Source of the DNA: Cyathus striatus
Taxonomy: Eukaryota > Basidiomycota > Agaricomycetes > Agaricales > Nidulariaceae
DNA: 64,000 nt
Reading direction: 5' to 3'
Assembly: GCA_025738555.1 (NCBI GenBank)
Contig: JAOVFP010000010.1
Coordinates: 372,001 to 436,000, forward strand
In this document: positions 36,037 to 47,129 of the stretch, in pieces
How the letters are laid out: each line of letters begins with the position of its first letter
Numbering within the stretch: the stretch's first letter is position 1
Translations under genes and position numbers: made by a program
Notes under the pieces: model-generated
Databases searched by the model: none
Told to the model about the DNA's origin: nothing
The model's input: only the letters and a program-made list of their open reading frames with translations

Positions 36037-37563
36037 ATGTCACATGAAGATAGAGCTGACAATGGCATGCAGAACCCACAAGGAGAAGATCTCTCAATCC
36101 GTGAACTTGCACCCAGAGCAATCGAGCAGATCGAGGGAACGAATAGATATAGGGAACATGGATCAACAACCCATGATTCCACCACAGCAGGCGGAAGCCG
36201 AGTTCCACATCAGGAAGGAACCGACTCCAACCAATGTCCTGCCTCTCTTGACTACTCCTCCCAACCACATGATTGTTCCTCACTCCAATCTCATCCCGTA
36301 CAAGGAGAAGCTCATCCATCTACCACTGGAACGTCACCTCAACATGATGTTGGCGGAATGTCTCGAGCTGCGGATCCAGAACTCCACTCCATCTACAGTG
36401 GGAGTATTTTCGAATCTGAACTTGGCGACAAACTATGAGGGATCCTCAGTAAGTTCAGAGATGGAAAAATTACTAAATCATATGCAGTTGCTTCTCTCGG
36501 ACGATTCTTGCCACCATTTGAACCAGGAGATGGGTCCTCCACTGAAAGGGCTTTCAAGTGGTATCTCAAAAATATCGACGACCATCAGCATCAACAAGCA
36601 TCTTGAGAAATGGAGGGAAGAGCTTGACTCCAAGGAGAGAGAATGGAGGGAGAAGCTAACCAAGCGCATGTACTCCAGTGCAAACGATCTCGAAGCATTG
36701 ACTCGTCTACTGACAAATCCAGTCACTTCAGCGCAGAATCGCAGCCAGTTGGGAAGAATTCCAACAAACGCAAGAGGATCTTCGAAGAAGACATGCCATG
36801 GTACGACGAAGAAGAAGACCCAATCATTTTCCACCACCCAGAACTTGTCAAGACTCAACAAGTGCTCTGTTTATTCGCCAATGACCCTACCACTGCTAAG
36901 AATTGGGCCATGGAACGAGCACGCCTTGGACACTTCCCCAAGTCAGAGTGGGACAACATCATCTGAGGACGTGAAGTCAATCTCTCCAATGTCCATGCAG
37001 CAATCAATGGAGCAACAACTAGCACGAACGTTACACAATGAGTGGGAGATCTTGAAATCACACTACCGGGAGAACCTCCTGTCAAGTGAATCACCACTAG
37101 CGGACATTGGTATGTGGCATGGCATCTTGTGTCTGACGCAATCTGCCATGTATTCCCACACAGACGACATGAACTGCTTAGATATCATGGATACATCACT
37201 GATCTCTTCAACAGTATCCGAGACCCTGGACGTGTCATTGCCTTCGACCATGCAGTTCAGTCACTCGTTGCATCAAGACGCGATGTATGGCTCTGCGACT
37301 TCACTGAATTCTCACACCTACAGTTTGCATACCTCACCCCACTCGGAGTCTGGACTCCTGTCTCCGACAACAAATCACAACTGTCATCGAAGACGAGCAC
37401 GGGCTGTGAAAAATCACTTGAAACGTGCCGAAAGTTCAATTTGGCAAATGGATGTGGATACAGATCTGACAGGTGCAGGTACCAGCACAAATGTCTACAG
37501 TGCGGGAAATCAGGTCATGGAGCTGTCAACTGTCGAAGTGAGGGATCCGGGACCAAGGAGTGA
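36037..37563 (+). pseudogene. gag-like protein of the Ngaro-type element
   Basis: The true frame starts at ATG 36037 and ends in a CCHC zinc knuckle (CLQCGKSGHGAVNC, C-x2-C-x4-H-x4-C) just before a TGA at 37561. A CX5C..C..H-like cluster (CRKFNLANGCGYRSDRC) precedes it. Upstream are the conserved-looking blocks WAMERARLGHFPKSEW and VVPHRRHELLRYH-like sequence. Six in-frame stops interrupt the frame, near 36436, 36604, 36628, 36964, 37039 and 37087. All are TGA, each convertible to CGA (Arg) by one transition. A longer uninterrupted ORF in another frame (36044-37597) lacks any such motif and is a shadow. Confidence 0.8.
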
Positions 37564-37597
37564 AGGGACCTTTGGTCTTCACCCTTCTTATCTGTGA

Positions 37598-39325
37598 AAT
37601 TTCCAGCAGTTTTCTCCTTCTTTTTCCCTTTCTCCTGTCCTCTCATATACTCTTCATGCTAAGCCACTCTTACCTGTTCCTGCAGAAATTAAAAATGATC
37701 CCACTCTTCGTCTCATCATAGATTCAAACCCTCACCTTTTCAAGATTGTTACTCCTATCAATGTTGACATTTTTGAATGCTACATATCTCTCCATCCTAA
37801 TCAACCCTTTACTGTTTCCGTTTGTGAAGGTCTTTGTTATGGTTTCTGGTCCCAAGCGTCTTTCTGCCCCGAATATCCACCTATGTTGAATGTTTCGGCA
37901 CAACATCCATATCAATCCACTGCTGAAGAACAGTTTATCTACCAACAGCGTGACCAAGAAGTCGCTCTTGGGCGTTTCTCCCCAGTTTTTGGACCAGATC
38001 TCCTCCCTGGCATGTACTCCATGCCAGTACATGCTGTTCCAAAAGTAGAACACGACTTTTGTATGGTTACCAACCACAGTTGTAGTGAGTTCTCATTAAA
38101 TTCTATGGTTGAGCGACATGCTATCGAGGGACATTCCCCTCTTGACTCTCTCAAACCACTTGCGGATGTACTTTTAGCTCTTCGTCAATGTTTTGGTTCT
38201 TCTGAACCGATTGTCCTCTTCAAATCTGATGTTAAAAGTGCATATCATCTGGTTCCCATGGCCCCTGAAGCACAAATCAAACAAATCATTACTCTGCCAA
38301 ATGGTGATCGACATGTTGATCGTTGTAACGTCTTTGGAGGATCTCCATCTTCTAGCTTGTGGATTTCAGTTAACTCATTGGTAACTTGGACTGGTGTCTT
38401 TATTAAAGGCATCCCAGACCTCTTTCAATACTCAGATGATGTCTTTGGGGCTGATCTCGCTTCTGCCCTTTCCTGGTATGAACCATACCAGAAGTATCTC
38501 CCTTCACACCAGTCGTGACTTCTTTCTCTTTGGGATGAACTTCACATCCCACATGAAGAATGGAAGCAACTTTTTGGCTCTTCACTAATGATCATTGGAT
38601 TTGAAGTCAACACAGAACAGATGTCAATTTCCATGCTGAGCGATAAAAAGCAGGAGCTAATTCGCTATCTCACAGATTTTGCTAACCCACGCTTCATTAG
38701 ACATACACTTCGAGATTTCCAACGTCTTGCGGGATGGGTCAATTGGGCCCTTAATGTCTTTCCTCTTCTGAAGCCAGGACTCTCCTCAATCTACTCGAAA
38801 ATTGTGGGGAAATCTCATTCCAATGAACGTCTCTACCTTAACAACACCATTCAATCTGATCTTCATTGGCTAACACAGCGACTTCAATCTTCTCCAGATT
38901 TTTTCATCATTGAAGACATCACCTGGAATCCCAATACCATTGACACTGTCCTTCATGTCGATGCTTCCCTTGAAGGTATTGGTATCTGGGACTCCCTTCT
39001 TCACGATGGATATCACTTCATCTTCCCACCGAGTGTCCCACAGCATGATATCTTCATTTTCGAGGTTTTTGCCATAGTTTGTGCTTTAGCAATCTTACCC
39101 TCCCATTCATCTCCTCCCCATACTGTCATTATTTATTCAGACAGCGAGAATACTGTCGCTCTCTTTAATTCTTTACGGGCGTCGAGTGCTATTTACAACT
39201 CTCTCCTCAAAATTGCCATCGATATCCTCCTTCAACATGGATATCATTTACGTGTCCTCTGGATACCTGGCGAACAGAACTTCGTTGCTGATGCTCTATC
39301 GCGCCTTCATCTTACTCTTGCTTGA
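37598..39325 (+). pseudogene. Reverse transcriptase-RNase H of the Ngaro-type element
   Basis: One frame is open from 37598 to the TGA at 39323, broken only by a TGA at 38516. An N-terminal region (TPINVD..LHPNQPF) precedes the RT domain. RT motifs: KSDVKSAYHLVPM (first Asp), NVFGGSPSSSLW, and the catalytic YSDD (about 38431). A thumb/connection follows (RLAGWVNWALNVFP). RNase H residues: HVDAS (Asp), FEVFAI (Glu), YSDSENTVALFN (Asp) and FVADALSR (Asp). The domain order RT-RH, with no integrase or protease, fits DIRS-like elements. The single TGA again replaces a likely CGA. Confidence 0.88.
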
Positions 39326-39371
39326 CGGTATGATCCACGCCTCTCTCACCATATTTTAAAACCCCCACAGG

Positions 39372-40382
39372 ATGTGCTGGGGGCTATCTTGTCATGACTT
39401 CCCCCTCTCTGGGTCCAGGCAGCCCATTTGTCCCCCCTGGTCCCGTGAGTGCCTCCTTCGGGAATGTGCAATCACGTTTGGGTATGGTATTGATCGTTCT
39501 ACCTCCAGAAATTACTCTAGTGCACTTAACTCATACCTATTGTTTTGCGAATCTCACACTCTCCCTATTGAGCCCTCCAGTGACACACTCAGTCTCTATA
39601 TCATTTTTATGTCACACTATGTGAAATCTTCATCTATCTCCACTTACCTGTCTGGCATTGTTCATGAACTTGAACCCTTCTACCCTACTGTTCGGGATGC
39701 TTGTAATTCTGCTTTGGTCATGTGCTCTCTACATTGCAGTCATTGTCGTTTCCACCATTCACCACAATGGAAACCCCCCCTCCCCCTCCCCCTCCTGTCG
39801 TCTATCTGCACCTCCTTTTACACCTCGCTTGACCATGATGATCTTCTCTGTGTTGCCCTTCTCATCACCGCTTTTTATGGTCTCTTGCATTTGGGTGAGC
39901 TTGTCTTACCTGACAATGCTTCCATCAGAGACCCTCGCAAACTCATTTGTCACACCTCTACCACTATTCTCCCTTCTCGCTCCTATCAGTTTACCCTCCC
40001 AACACACAAAGCTGATAGTCTTTTCGAGGGCGACGTTGTTCTCATACAATGCCTTTTTGCACAGAGTCCTGACCCTGTTCCTATCTTTAGCCGGTATCTT
40101 TACTCTAGAGATACCCTCTTTCCATACCACCTCCCCCTTTGGCTTCGAGCCAATGGCTCTATTCCCACCTGCACATTCTTCCTATCTTTCTTTCACAGAA
40201 CCGCTGGGACCCAATACTCTGGCCATTCGCTCCGTTCCAGTGGTGCTACTGCTCTCGCCGAGCATGGTGTTTCCTCTTCTGATATCCAGTATATCGGTCA
40301 CTGGGCTTCAGGTGCTTTCGAAATGTATATTCGACAGCACCCAACTCTTATTGCTTCGCTACATCTTCCTTTTTCTCTCTAA
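39372..40382 (+). pseudogene. Tyrosine recombinase of the Ngaro-type element
   Basis: Homologous sequence begins around 39440 (SRECLLRE..STSRNYSSALNSYLLFC, a SAM-like core-binding domain). The catalytic domain includes YGLLHLGEL, where the first catalytic Arg expected before LGEL is His (CAT, one CpG-type transition from CGT). Box II has HSLRSSGATALAEHG (His..Arg), and GHWASGAFEMYIR supplies the Trp and nucleophilic Tyr. The link to the upstream pol frame is unclear: an intervening frame (39355-39440) has TGA codons after LGAILS and after LVP. The enzyme would be inactive because of the Arg-to-His change. Confidence 0.85.
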
Positions 40383-40486
40383 CCCCCTTTTTTTCTTCTA
40401 TTTCTTGCGGCTTCACCTTTCTCTTCAAAAAAAAAAATAAACAAAAAACAAAAAACAAAAAAAAACATCATAATACCGAATAGCTG

Positions 40487-40690
40487 TTTCCTTTATTTTA
40501 CTTATTTTATATTTGTTCTTTCGTCCTTTCTGCTCACCATTATTAACTTTTCTTACTCATTTTGTATTTCTTTTCAATGCCTAGCTAATATCATGTTTCT
40601 TGGTGGTGCTGAGATGCCCATCCTTCGCAAGGCGGGCACCTCCCCACAGCTACACCTACCTTCGTTTCTCATGCGAGAATATCCGATTGG
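40487..40690 (+). repeat. Split direct repeat B1
   Basis: 204 bp matching B2 (41228-41431), directly abutting A2 at 40691. The B1/A2 junction (gattgg|ttgcag) is the sequence expected of a circular intermediate. Confidence 0.9.
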
Positions 40691-41089
40691 TTGCAGTTCA
40701 AGGTACCTTGCACTGGGCCAATAGGATTGGTAGCATTGTAGCATCTGGGCCGTGAAGCACCATTGCTTCACGGGTGGCTGGCACAGGGTAGATCACCACA
40801 TGTGAGTTCCTCAATTATGACCTATGCTTTGAGGTCCATGAACTCACAATGACTCTACTCGATCTCGTTCTATTCAGTCGCACAAGTAAGTGTGGCTTCA
40901 TTGGAGCGCACTGAATGATTGGTACAAGGAGGGCAGAGGGATTTGACAATCCACATTCCTCCTCCCTCCTGCACCAGGTATCTCCTTCATGACTTCTTGT
41001 TGTCATTACTGATTCCTCCTCCCTCCTGCACCAGGTCCAGCTCTATCTATCCTATCCACATTATTACTTCTTTACAAAGTTTTTCGCTA
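40691..41089 (+). repeat. Split direct repeat A2
   Basis: Second copy of A, 399 bp, starting immediately after B1. Confidence 0.9.
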
Positions 41090-41227
41090 CCCACCCATCC
41101 CGTTCCCTATTTCGGACCACTTTCCTTTCATGCTGCCAGTAGCTTTTTCCCCATGATTGTCAGTTTTTTCCCACAGGGTTTTCTTACATGAGGGTTTTGA
41201 CACACCTGGTAGTATTTACTTACTTCA

Positions 41228-41431
41228 TTTCCTTTATTTTACTTATTTTATATTTGTTCTTTTGTCCTTTCCACTCACCATTATTAACTTTTCTTACTCA
41301 TTTTGTATTTCTTTTCAATGCCTAGCTAATATCATGTTTCTTGGCAGTGCTGAGACGCCCATCCTTCGCAAGGTGGGTGCCTCCCCACAGCTACACCTAC
41401 CTTCATTTCTCATGTGAGAATATCTGATTGG
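41228..41431 (+). repeat. Split direct repeat B2 (right end of element)
   Basis: Second copy of B; the element ends here at gattgg and the foldback arm resumes with ctattgtatgaatttg at 41436. Confidence 0.9.
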
Positions 41432-41435
41432 GCCA

Positions 41436-42050
41436 CTATTGTATGAATTTGTCACATTTTCCAGGTGTGTCACAATTGTCACAAATTTCCCACGCATCAC
41501 AATTGTCACATTCTTCTTGTGTGTCATAGTTATCATACATATTCTCGCGCTTCTTACATTTCCCACGCTTCATATAGTTCCCACGCTTCACATATTTCCT
41601 GTGCATTACATTTGTCACATTCTTCTCACGTGTCACAGCTGTCACATATATTCTCACGCTTTGTATATTTCCCATGCTTTATATATTTCCTGTACTTCAT
41701 ATATTCCCCATACTTCACATATTTCCTGCACTTCTTACATTTCTTGTGCTTCATATAGTTCCCACACATTACATTTGTCACATTCTTCCTACACATCACA
41801 TTTTTAATGTGTATTCCCACACATTATATTTGTCAGTATTTCTCATGTATTACATCTCATGCATCACATCTGTCACATTATTCCCACATGTCACATTTTG
41901 TCACATATACTCGCACTTCACAATTATCATGCTTTCTCACACTTCATATTTGTCATGCATATACCTGCACATCATGTTTATCACATACATTCCCATGCCT
42001 ATTGTATTTCTCATGCATCACATTTGTCATGCTTTTCCCACACTTCACAT
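41436..42050. repeat. Inner arm of the foldback element, left
   Basis: Degenerate tandem 'cacatttgtcacattcttc' units, nearly identical in reverse complement to 43505-44095. Long His/Cys/Ser-rich ORFs on both strands arise from the repeat and are not genes. The array decays beyond about 42050 but continues to about 42200. Confidence 0.85.
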
Positions 42051-42199
42051 TTGTCACACATGTTCTTACACTTTACATTTGTCACACTTGCATGCATCAT
42101 GCCTTTCATGAGTTCTCAGTCCTCATGTTTTACAAGCACGTCACTTGTTATGCTCTACCAACCCATTACAGTTTTCATGTTTATTATATCTTTGATACG

Positions 42200-43504
42200 T
42201 GTCACATGTCAAGTTTACACACACAGCAACCCATACCCATGGTAACCCATGGGTTTTACTGTGACCCCCCAATTATATATTTTGATCAATTCACACTGAT
42301 GGTCCTTATCATACAAAACTTGATATGAATGTGGATTGACTTGAAAGAGCTAGAAGAGTTTTAATCAAAATTATTAATATATTCAAACAAATTGAAAAGG
42401 TTCAATTGCATATTCAAGCCAATCCAAGCAGTTGATTTAAATGTTCATAGACTTGTTACAATCATGTTATAGAGAGAGGGCCTGTACCATACAAAAAGTG
42501 ATACAAATACAGACTGATTTGAAAGAGTTACATCAGTTTAGAAAGATATTATTAATTGGATTCAAATGTTCAATAATATATTCAGACCAATACAAGCATT
42601 ACAAATTAAATGAAAGTTGTATTAAGTCCAATATACAGCAGTATGGAACATACCCATAGCACATGTAACCAGTATTTACTAGTGCAATCTGTCTATTCAA
42701 ATAGGAAATGAGTGATTTTGATTTAGAGTAGGAATCTTATTATCTGTGTACAAGGAAAGAGGCAAACAATATCATATATAGAAATAGAATGAAGTGGCCT
42801 AAAAATACATATGTAGGTTCATTATGACCATGAAGCATAAGGCTACTTAGATATTTCATGTTGATAATATACTAAATAAATTGGAGTAGCAATGTTAGTT
42901 TTAATGAATTGCATAATTTTATATCACCTAAGCTCAGCCTTGCAAGCTGAACAAAATGAAAAACTGAGTTTTGCTGTAGTCACAAACACTTAGTACAGTA
43001 ATGTACACTATACACTTAACAAAAGGTACTATGCTCACAGCAACTTTGTTCCAGACATTTTTATTCAATACACTATCTATGGGTGCCAGCAGGTTATGGG
43101 TCTTGAAGACCTGACCCAAACCTGTACCAACTGGTATCCTTACCTGTGACCTGTGCAGGTACAGCATACATATGCTACTGCCTAATGCTTACTATATATG
43201 ACTACATGACAGTTTGCTTTATTGATACAGAGAAGTAATGAAAACTATCTCCACCCTTATTGAAATTATATCACAATCAGTTTAACTTTTACACTGCCAT
43301 ATGCATTCATATCTCTGATATATGTCATTTATACATAGACATACATGGCTTAATATTTGAAACAAGCATATGACTACTGATAGAATCAACCAGGTAACTA
43401 CTCAGAGAGCATCAGGAAGTGGTTCATGCACATACTATTGTTGAGTATCCTTCTCTTAACATAGTTTCAAATTTAATATGTTGTCAATATCAAAGGCTGA
43501 ATTA
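42200..43504. other. Unique AT-rich core of the foldback element, no CpG
   Basis: No coding region recognised. I find no CpG dinucleotide from about 42200 through 43900, spanning the core and part of the right arm. Confidence 0.6.
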
Positions 43505-44490
43505 CATTACTAAACTGTGAAAATTGTGACAGTTGAGAAGCATGGGAATATGTGTGATGATGTGACACATGAGAAATACAATAGGTGCAGGAATGTATGT
43601 GACAAACATGATGTGTGGGTATATGCATGACAAATGTGAAGCATGGTGTGGGAATAATGTGACAGATGTGATGCATGAGATGTAATACATGAGAAATACT
43701 GACAAATATAATGTGTGGGAATACACATTAAAAATGTGATGTGTAGGAAGAATGTGACAAATGTAATGTGTGGGAACTATATGAAGCACAAGAAGTGTAA
43801 GAAGTGCAGGAAATATGTGAAGCATGGGGAATATATGAAGTACAGGAAATATATAAAGCATGGGAAATATACAAAGCATGAGAATATATGTGACAGCTGT
43901 GACACGTGAGAAGAATGTGACAAATGTAATGCACAGGAAATATGTGAAGCGTGGGAACTATATGAAGCGTGGGAAATGTAAGAAGCGCGAGAATATGTAT
44001 GATAACTATGACACACAAGAAGAATGTGACAATTGTGATGCGTGGGAAATTTGTGACAATTGTGACACACCTGGAAAATGTGACAAATTCATACAATAGC
44101 AGCTAACCATCCATACTAATATTCAATTAGTAACAATCAATGATTGTTTATGATTGCCTATAGTATTGTTAATAGTACTATTCAAATAGAATCAATCAAT
44201 GATTGTTTATGATTGCTTATAGTATTGTTAATAGTACTTCAAATAGAATTAATTAGTGATTGTTTATGATTGCCTATAGTATTCTTAGTAGTACTATTCA
44301 AATAGAACAAATAAATGATTGTTTATGATTGCCTATAATATTATCACAGTAGTGCAATTAAAATAAAACAAATTAATGATTGTTTATGATTGTCTGAAGT
44401 AAGTAGTATTACTAGTACACATACAAAAAAGACAATCATATAACACCTGGCTTATATGATTGTACAATCATATAGCCCTGCCATTATATG
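43505..44490. repeat. Right arm of the foldback element (uninterrupted)
   Basis: Contains inner-type units (43505-44095) and outer-type units (44101-44490) without the two insertions seen in the left arm, so it preserves both empty target sites. Confidence 0.85.
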
Positions 44491-44506
44491 ATCAAATTAG
44501 CTGACA

Positions 44507-46914
44507 TGCCTCATCTAAACGTTGTGGAATGAACACAACATTGCATGCATCTATTTTATGAAATATTCAACCCATCAAAATGTACCTGATTTGGTACACT
44601 TATTTAGTCTTAATTCTCACCATTATCATGTGCTATGCGGACTTCAACGTTTCTGAGCAAATGTGTTTTCGTAGACTCACTGGCCAGTGTAGATGTTGAT
44701 GAGCACTTGTCTCCGTTTTTGTCTGAATTAGATGATTTTACCACATCACTATCACTCTTATATTATGTTTAATGTTCTTTGGTTGTATATACTATCTAGA
44801 TTACTGTTTAAGTGCATAATCAATTGATATGATATGCATTTTCAGGTCATATCCATTAATTTTTGCTTTCCCCTGATTCATTTTTGTTTCACATAAAACT
44901 TAACAGGAAGTTCTTGTTTACACCTCAAATTGTAGCCATTCTATCTATGTTTTCGAAGTTTCCAACCGTTCGCATTTTGGCAATTTGTTACTGTTGATAT
45001 CAATGTGAAAGTGATTACACTACATGTGATTTGGCTTCCCGCAATCCTTTCTACCATTTTTGAATGTGAACCAGTGGGCGCAGTTACAGCTGTGATTGAC
45101 ATGGTTCTATGTTATGTTAATGATGTGTAAAACGCTACATGTTTTGGCGATTCTCTAATATCAATATCAATAGGAACTTGACTTTCACTAAGTACGTCTT
45201 TGCTTCCGGCGATTGTTTCTCAGATACTCAAATGTTAGCTGGGGGGCGCAGTTACATCTAGGAATCATTCCTATTGCAATTATGAGTCTGATGTTTGCAA
45301 TGATCCATCTTTTAGCTCTTATATTTCCCTTATATCAAAACATATATATGCAAACTCAACTTTACCCTTAACTGCCACCACCACTATCCAGTAAGTCATT
45401 TTCAGTCCCTTTTCATTGCTTTTTTCACTATTTTTAGAATGCTGTACATCACAAAAGCAATCTCTCAAAGCTTTAAAGGAGCTGATCACTCTATTATGAG
45501 GGGGAGCTTACGCTCCATACTCAATATGGAGAAAATTTCGATTTCTCCAACCACAAAAGACTGGGTTGTTGTGTACATTCTTTTTCGTTTTCTCTCGTCA
45601 TATTCTCAATTTTTGGAATGATAGGTCGGGCATGCACCACGGCAGGAATCAGAAGGAGCAAAATCACATAACTGTGTGTGGTTTGGACAGCAGTGGTGCA
45701 GGAGTCGAAATGCTCCACATCTATCACTCCGGATGCGGCACATTGTTCAAGACCAGTGGAAAGAAGAAATACGATGTTAACATAGATTGTGATAAGCTTT
45801 ATGGAGTATTCTAATACTTACCATATACCCTTTTTCTTGATACCAAATATGTAATATATGTTTTATTTTGGCGATTTTATGTTTCCCGCTGTAAGTTGTG
45901 TACCAACATCACGTACCAACCCTGGACCAAACTGCATACAGTAACTTACATTCCCAATTTGGGTTGTCCTAAATGTACATAATGTTATCTTTCTTATTCA
46001 TGTGATAATGTACATATCTAATCTAATTTCGTTCACTTGAATATGGTACCCCTAAACCTGACATTTGTACCACATTCACTCAAATACAGTACCCCTGATG
46101 ACCAACACGTGGTACCACTGTGGAACATCACTCCACACGGCCGCTATCTGACCATCACAGCAGGTAAGACTGTTTTATTCTAGAGGTGGTTATGATAAAT
46201 ATCTTGAACTCATTTTAATAAGTTTTTACTGTAAATTTTTAAAAATTTAACACACTAATCTCTGTCATAATATACACCTGTTGTTTTGAATTTATGGCTG
46301 CCATATTTCTATTAGAATGCCCTATAACAATTTAGATATTCAGTGTATATACAAGAAAAAACTACTTTAAATTTTGAGAGGGAAAGTATTCTCTAAATAA
46401 TCTTCGAATATTTTACATTTTTAATCAATAATTAACAAATTTCTTGCATATTATTATCAGCAGAATATATATAGAGCATCTTCTATTTATTTAAAGCATT
46501 CAGTGTATATATAAGATATTATTAAATGACAAGTACTTTAAATTTTTCTGGGGGAAGTATTAACAAAATAAGTCTATTGATTTAAAATATTCTGAACATA
46601 TCCTAAAAATATTAAGCAGCTGAATTTTTTAAATTTTATCCACAGAATTTTCACATAATATGATATATTTTTAAAGCATATTTTGCGAAATACAACTATA
46701 AACATTCTGCTAGTTAATTTTTACAAATTATATCCATGAAATTTAAAATAAACAAATAACAATCTATGTATATTCAGCAGATGAAAATATGCAAGAAGTG
46801 TGTTAATCATTGATTGAAAATGTATAATATTCTGAGATTATTTTGAAAATACTATACCTCACAAAATTTATCATAATCACCCTTGGAATAAAACAGTCTT
46901 GCCTGCTGTGCATG
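44507..46914. other. No gene recognised; two coding-like fragments
   Basis: On the minus strand 44761-44631 reads as a Ser/Thr/Lys-rich exon-like frame ending at a GTGAGA donor. On the plus strand about 45625-45814 reads GLDSSGAGVEMLHIYHSGCG and then a Lys-rich segment to a TAA. Neither could be extended by splicing or assigned. The rest (46150-46850) is very AT-rich. It is unclear whether any of this is the missing 5' part of the Helitron; no Rep HUH motif was found. Confidence 0.35.
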
Positions 46915-47129
46915 GGGTCAGTGATGGAGCCACATAAATTTTCACTGGTAATGATATATATCTTATATAAGTCTCATATCTATGAACAAGACTGCACATT
47001 TGATAGTTCCATGTTCCCCTGGATTTCTGAAACAGATACTCCAGTTTTCTGAAGGTTTAACATAATACAATATCCCTGTGTAAATAGGATTAGGTTTAGT
47101 GCTATACCATGGAAGGTTATATACTTACA

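Larger units (their letters stand above)
35586..41431 (+). mobile_element. PAT/Ngaro-type tyrosine-recombinase retrotransposon with split direct repeats
   Basis: Repeat layout is A1 (35586-35984, 399 bp), coding region, B1 (40487-40690, 204 bp), A2 (40691-41089, 399 bp), B2 (41228-41431, 204 bp). Both pairs match in length exactly. A1-ORFs-B1-A2-B2 is the diagnostic structure of PAT/Ngaro members of the DIRS order. Coding order is gag with zinc knuckle, reverse transcriptase-RNase H, tyrosine recombinase. No target-site duplication is present, as expected for recombinase-mediated insertion. The empty site is preserved in the right foldback arm (about 44090-44110). All three coding regions are damaged. 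Confidence 0.92.
34958..44506. mobile_element. Giant foldback-like element with ~1-kb inverted arms
   Basis: The ends read TGTCAGCTAA at 34958-34967 and its reverse complement at 44497-44506. The outer arms (34970-35585 and 44101-44490) consist of repeated 'aatcataaacaatcat' units. The inner arms (41432-about 42050 and about 43505-44095) consist of degenerate 'tcacatttgtcacattcttcc' units; corresponding arm segments are almost identical. Long inverted repeats built of short tandem units around a unique core are the hallmark of Foldback-type elements. The left arm is broken by two later insertions (35239-35455 and 35586-41431); the right arm keeps both empty sites. No target-site duplication was seen. 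No transposase is evident in the core. Confidence 0.75.

Noticed and set aside
36044..37597. Uninterrupted 517-codon ORF in the Ngaro-type element
   Set aside because: It is the longest frame but has no family motif. The zinc knuckle and conserved blocks lie in the neighbouring frame (36037-37563), whose six stops are all TGA; the long ORF is a shadow.
39394..40440. Alternative frames over the recombinase (39394-39624, 39658-40440)
   Set aside because: Catalytic recombinase motifs are in the 39372-40382 frame; the others are shadows.
41439..44099. Many 60-170 codon His/Cys/Tyr-rich ORFs on both strands
   Set aside because: They come from short-period tandem units in the foldback arms and occur symmetrically in both arms; no gene-like features.
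41436..44490. CRISPR-like arrays
   Set aside because: Units are degenerate, have no fixed spacer length and are in inverted arms of a eukaryotic element.
34958..44506. Assembly hairpin artefact
   Set aside because: Arms differ by two insertions with defined junctions and by point differences, which a folded assembly of one sequence would not produce; long reads would still be decisive.
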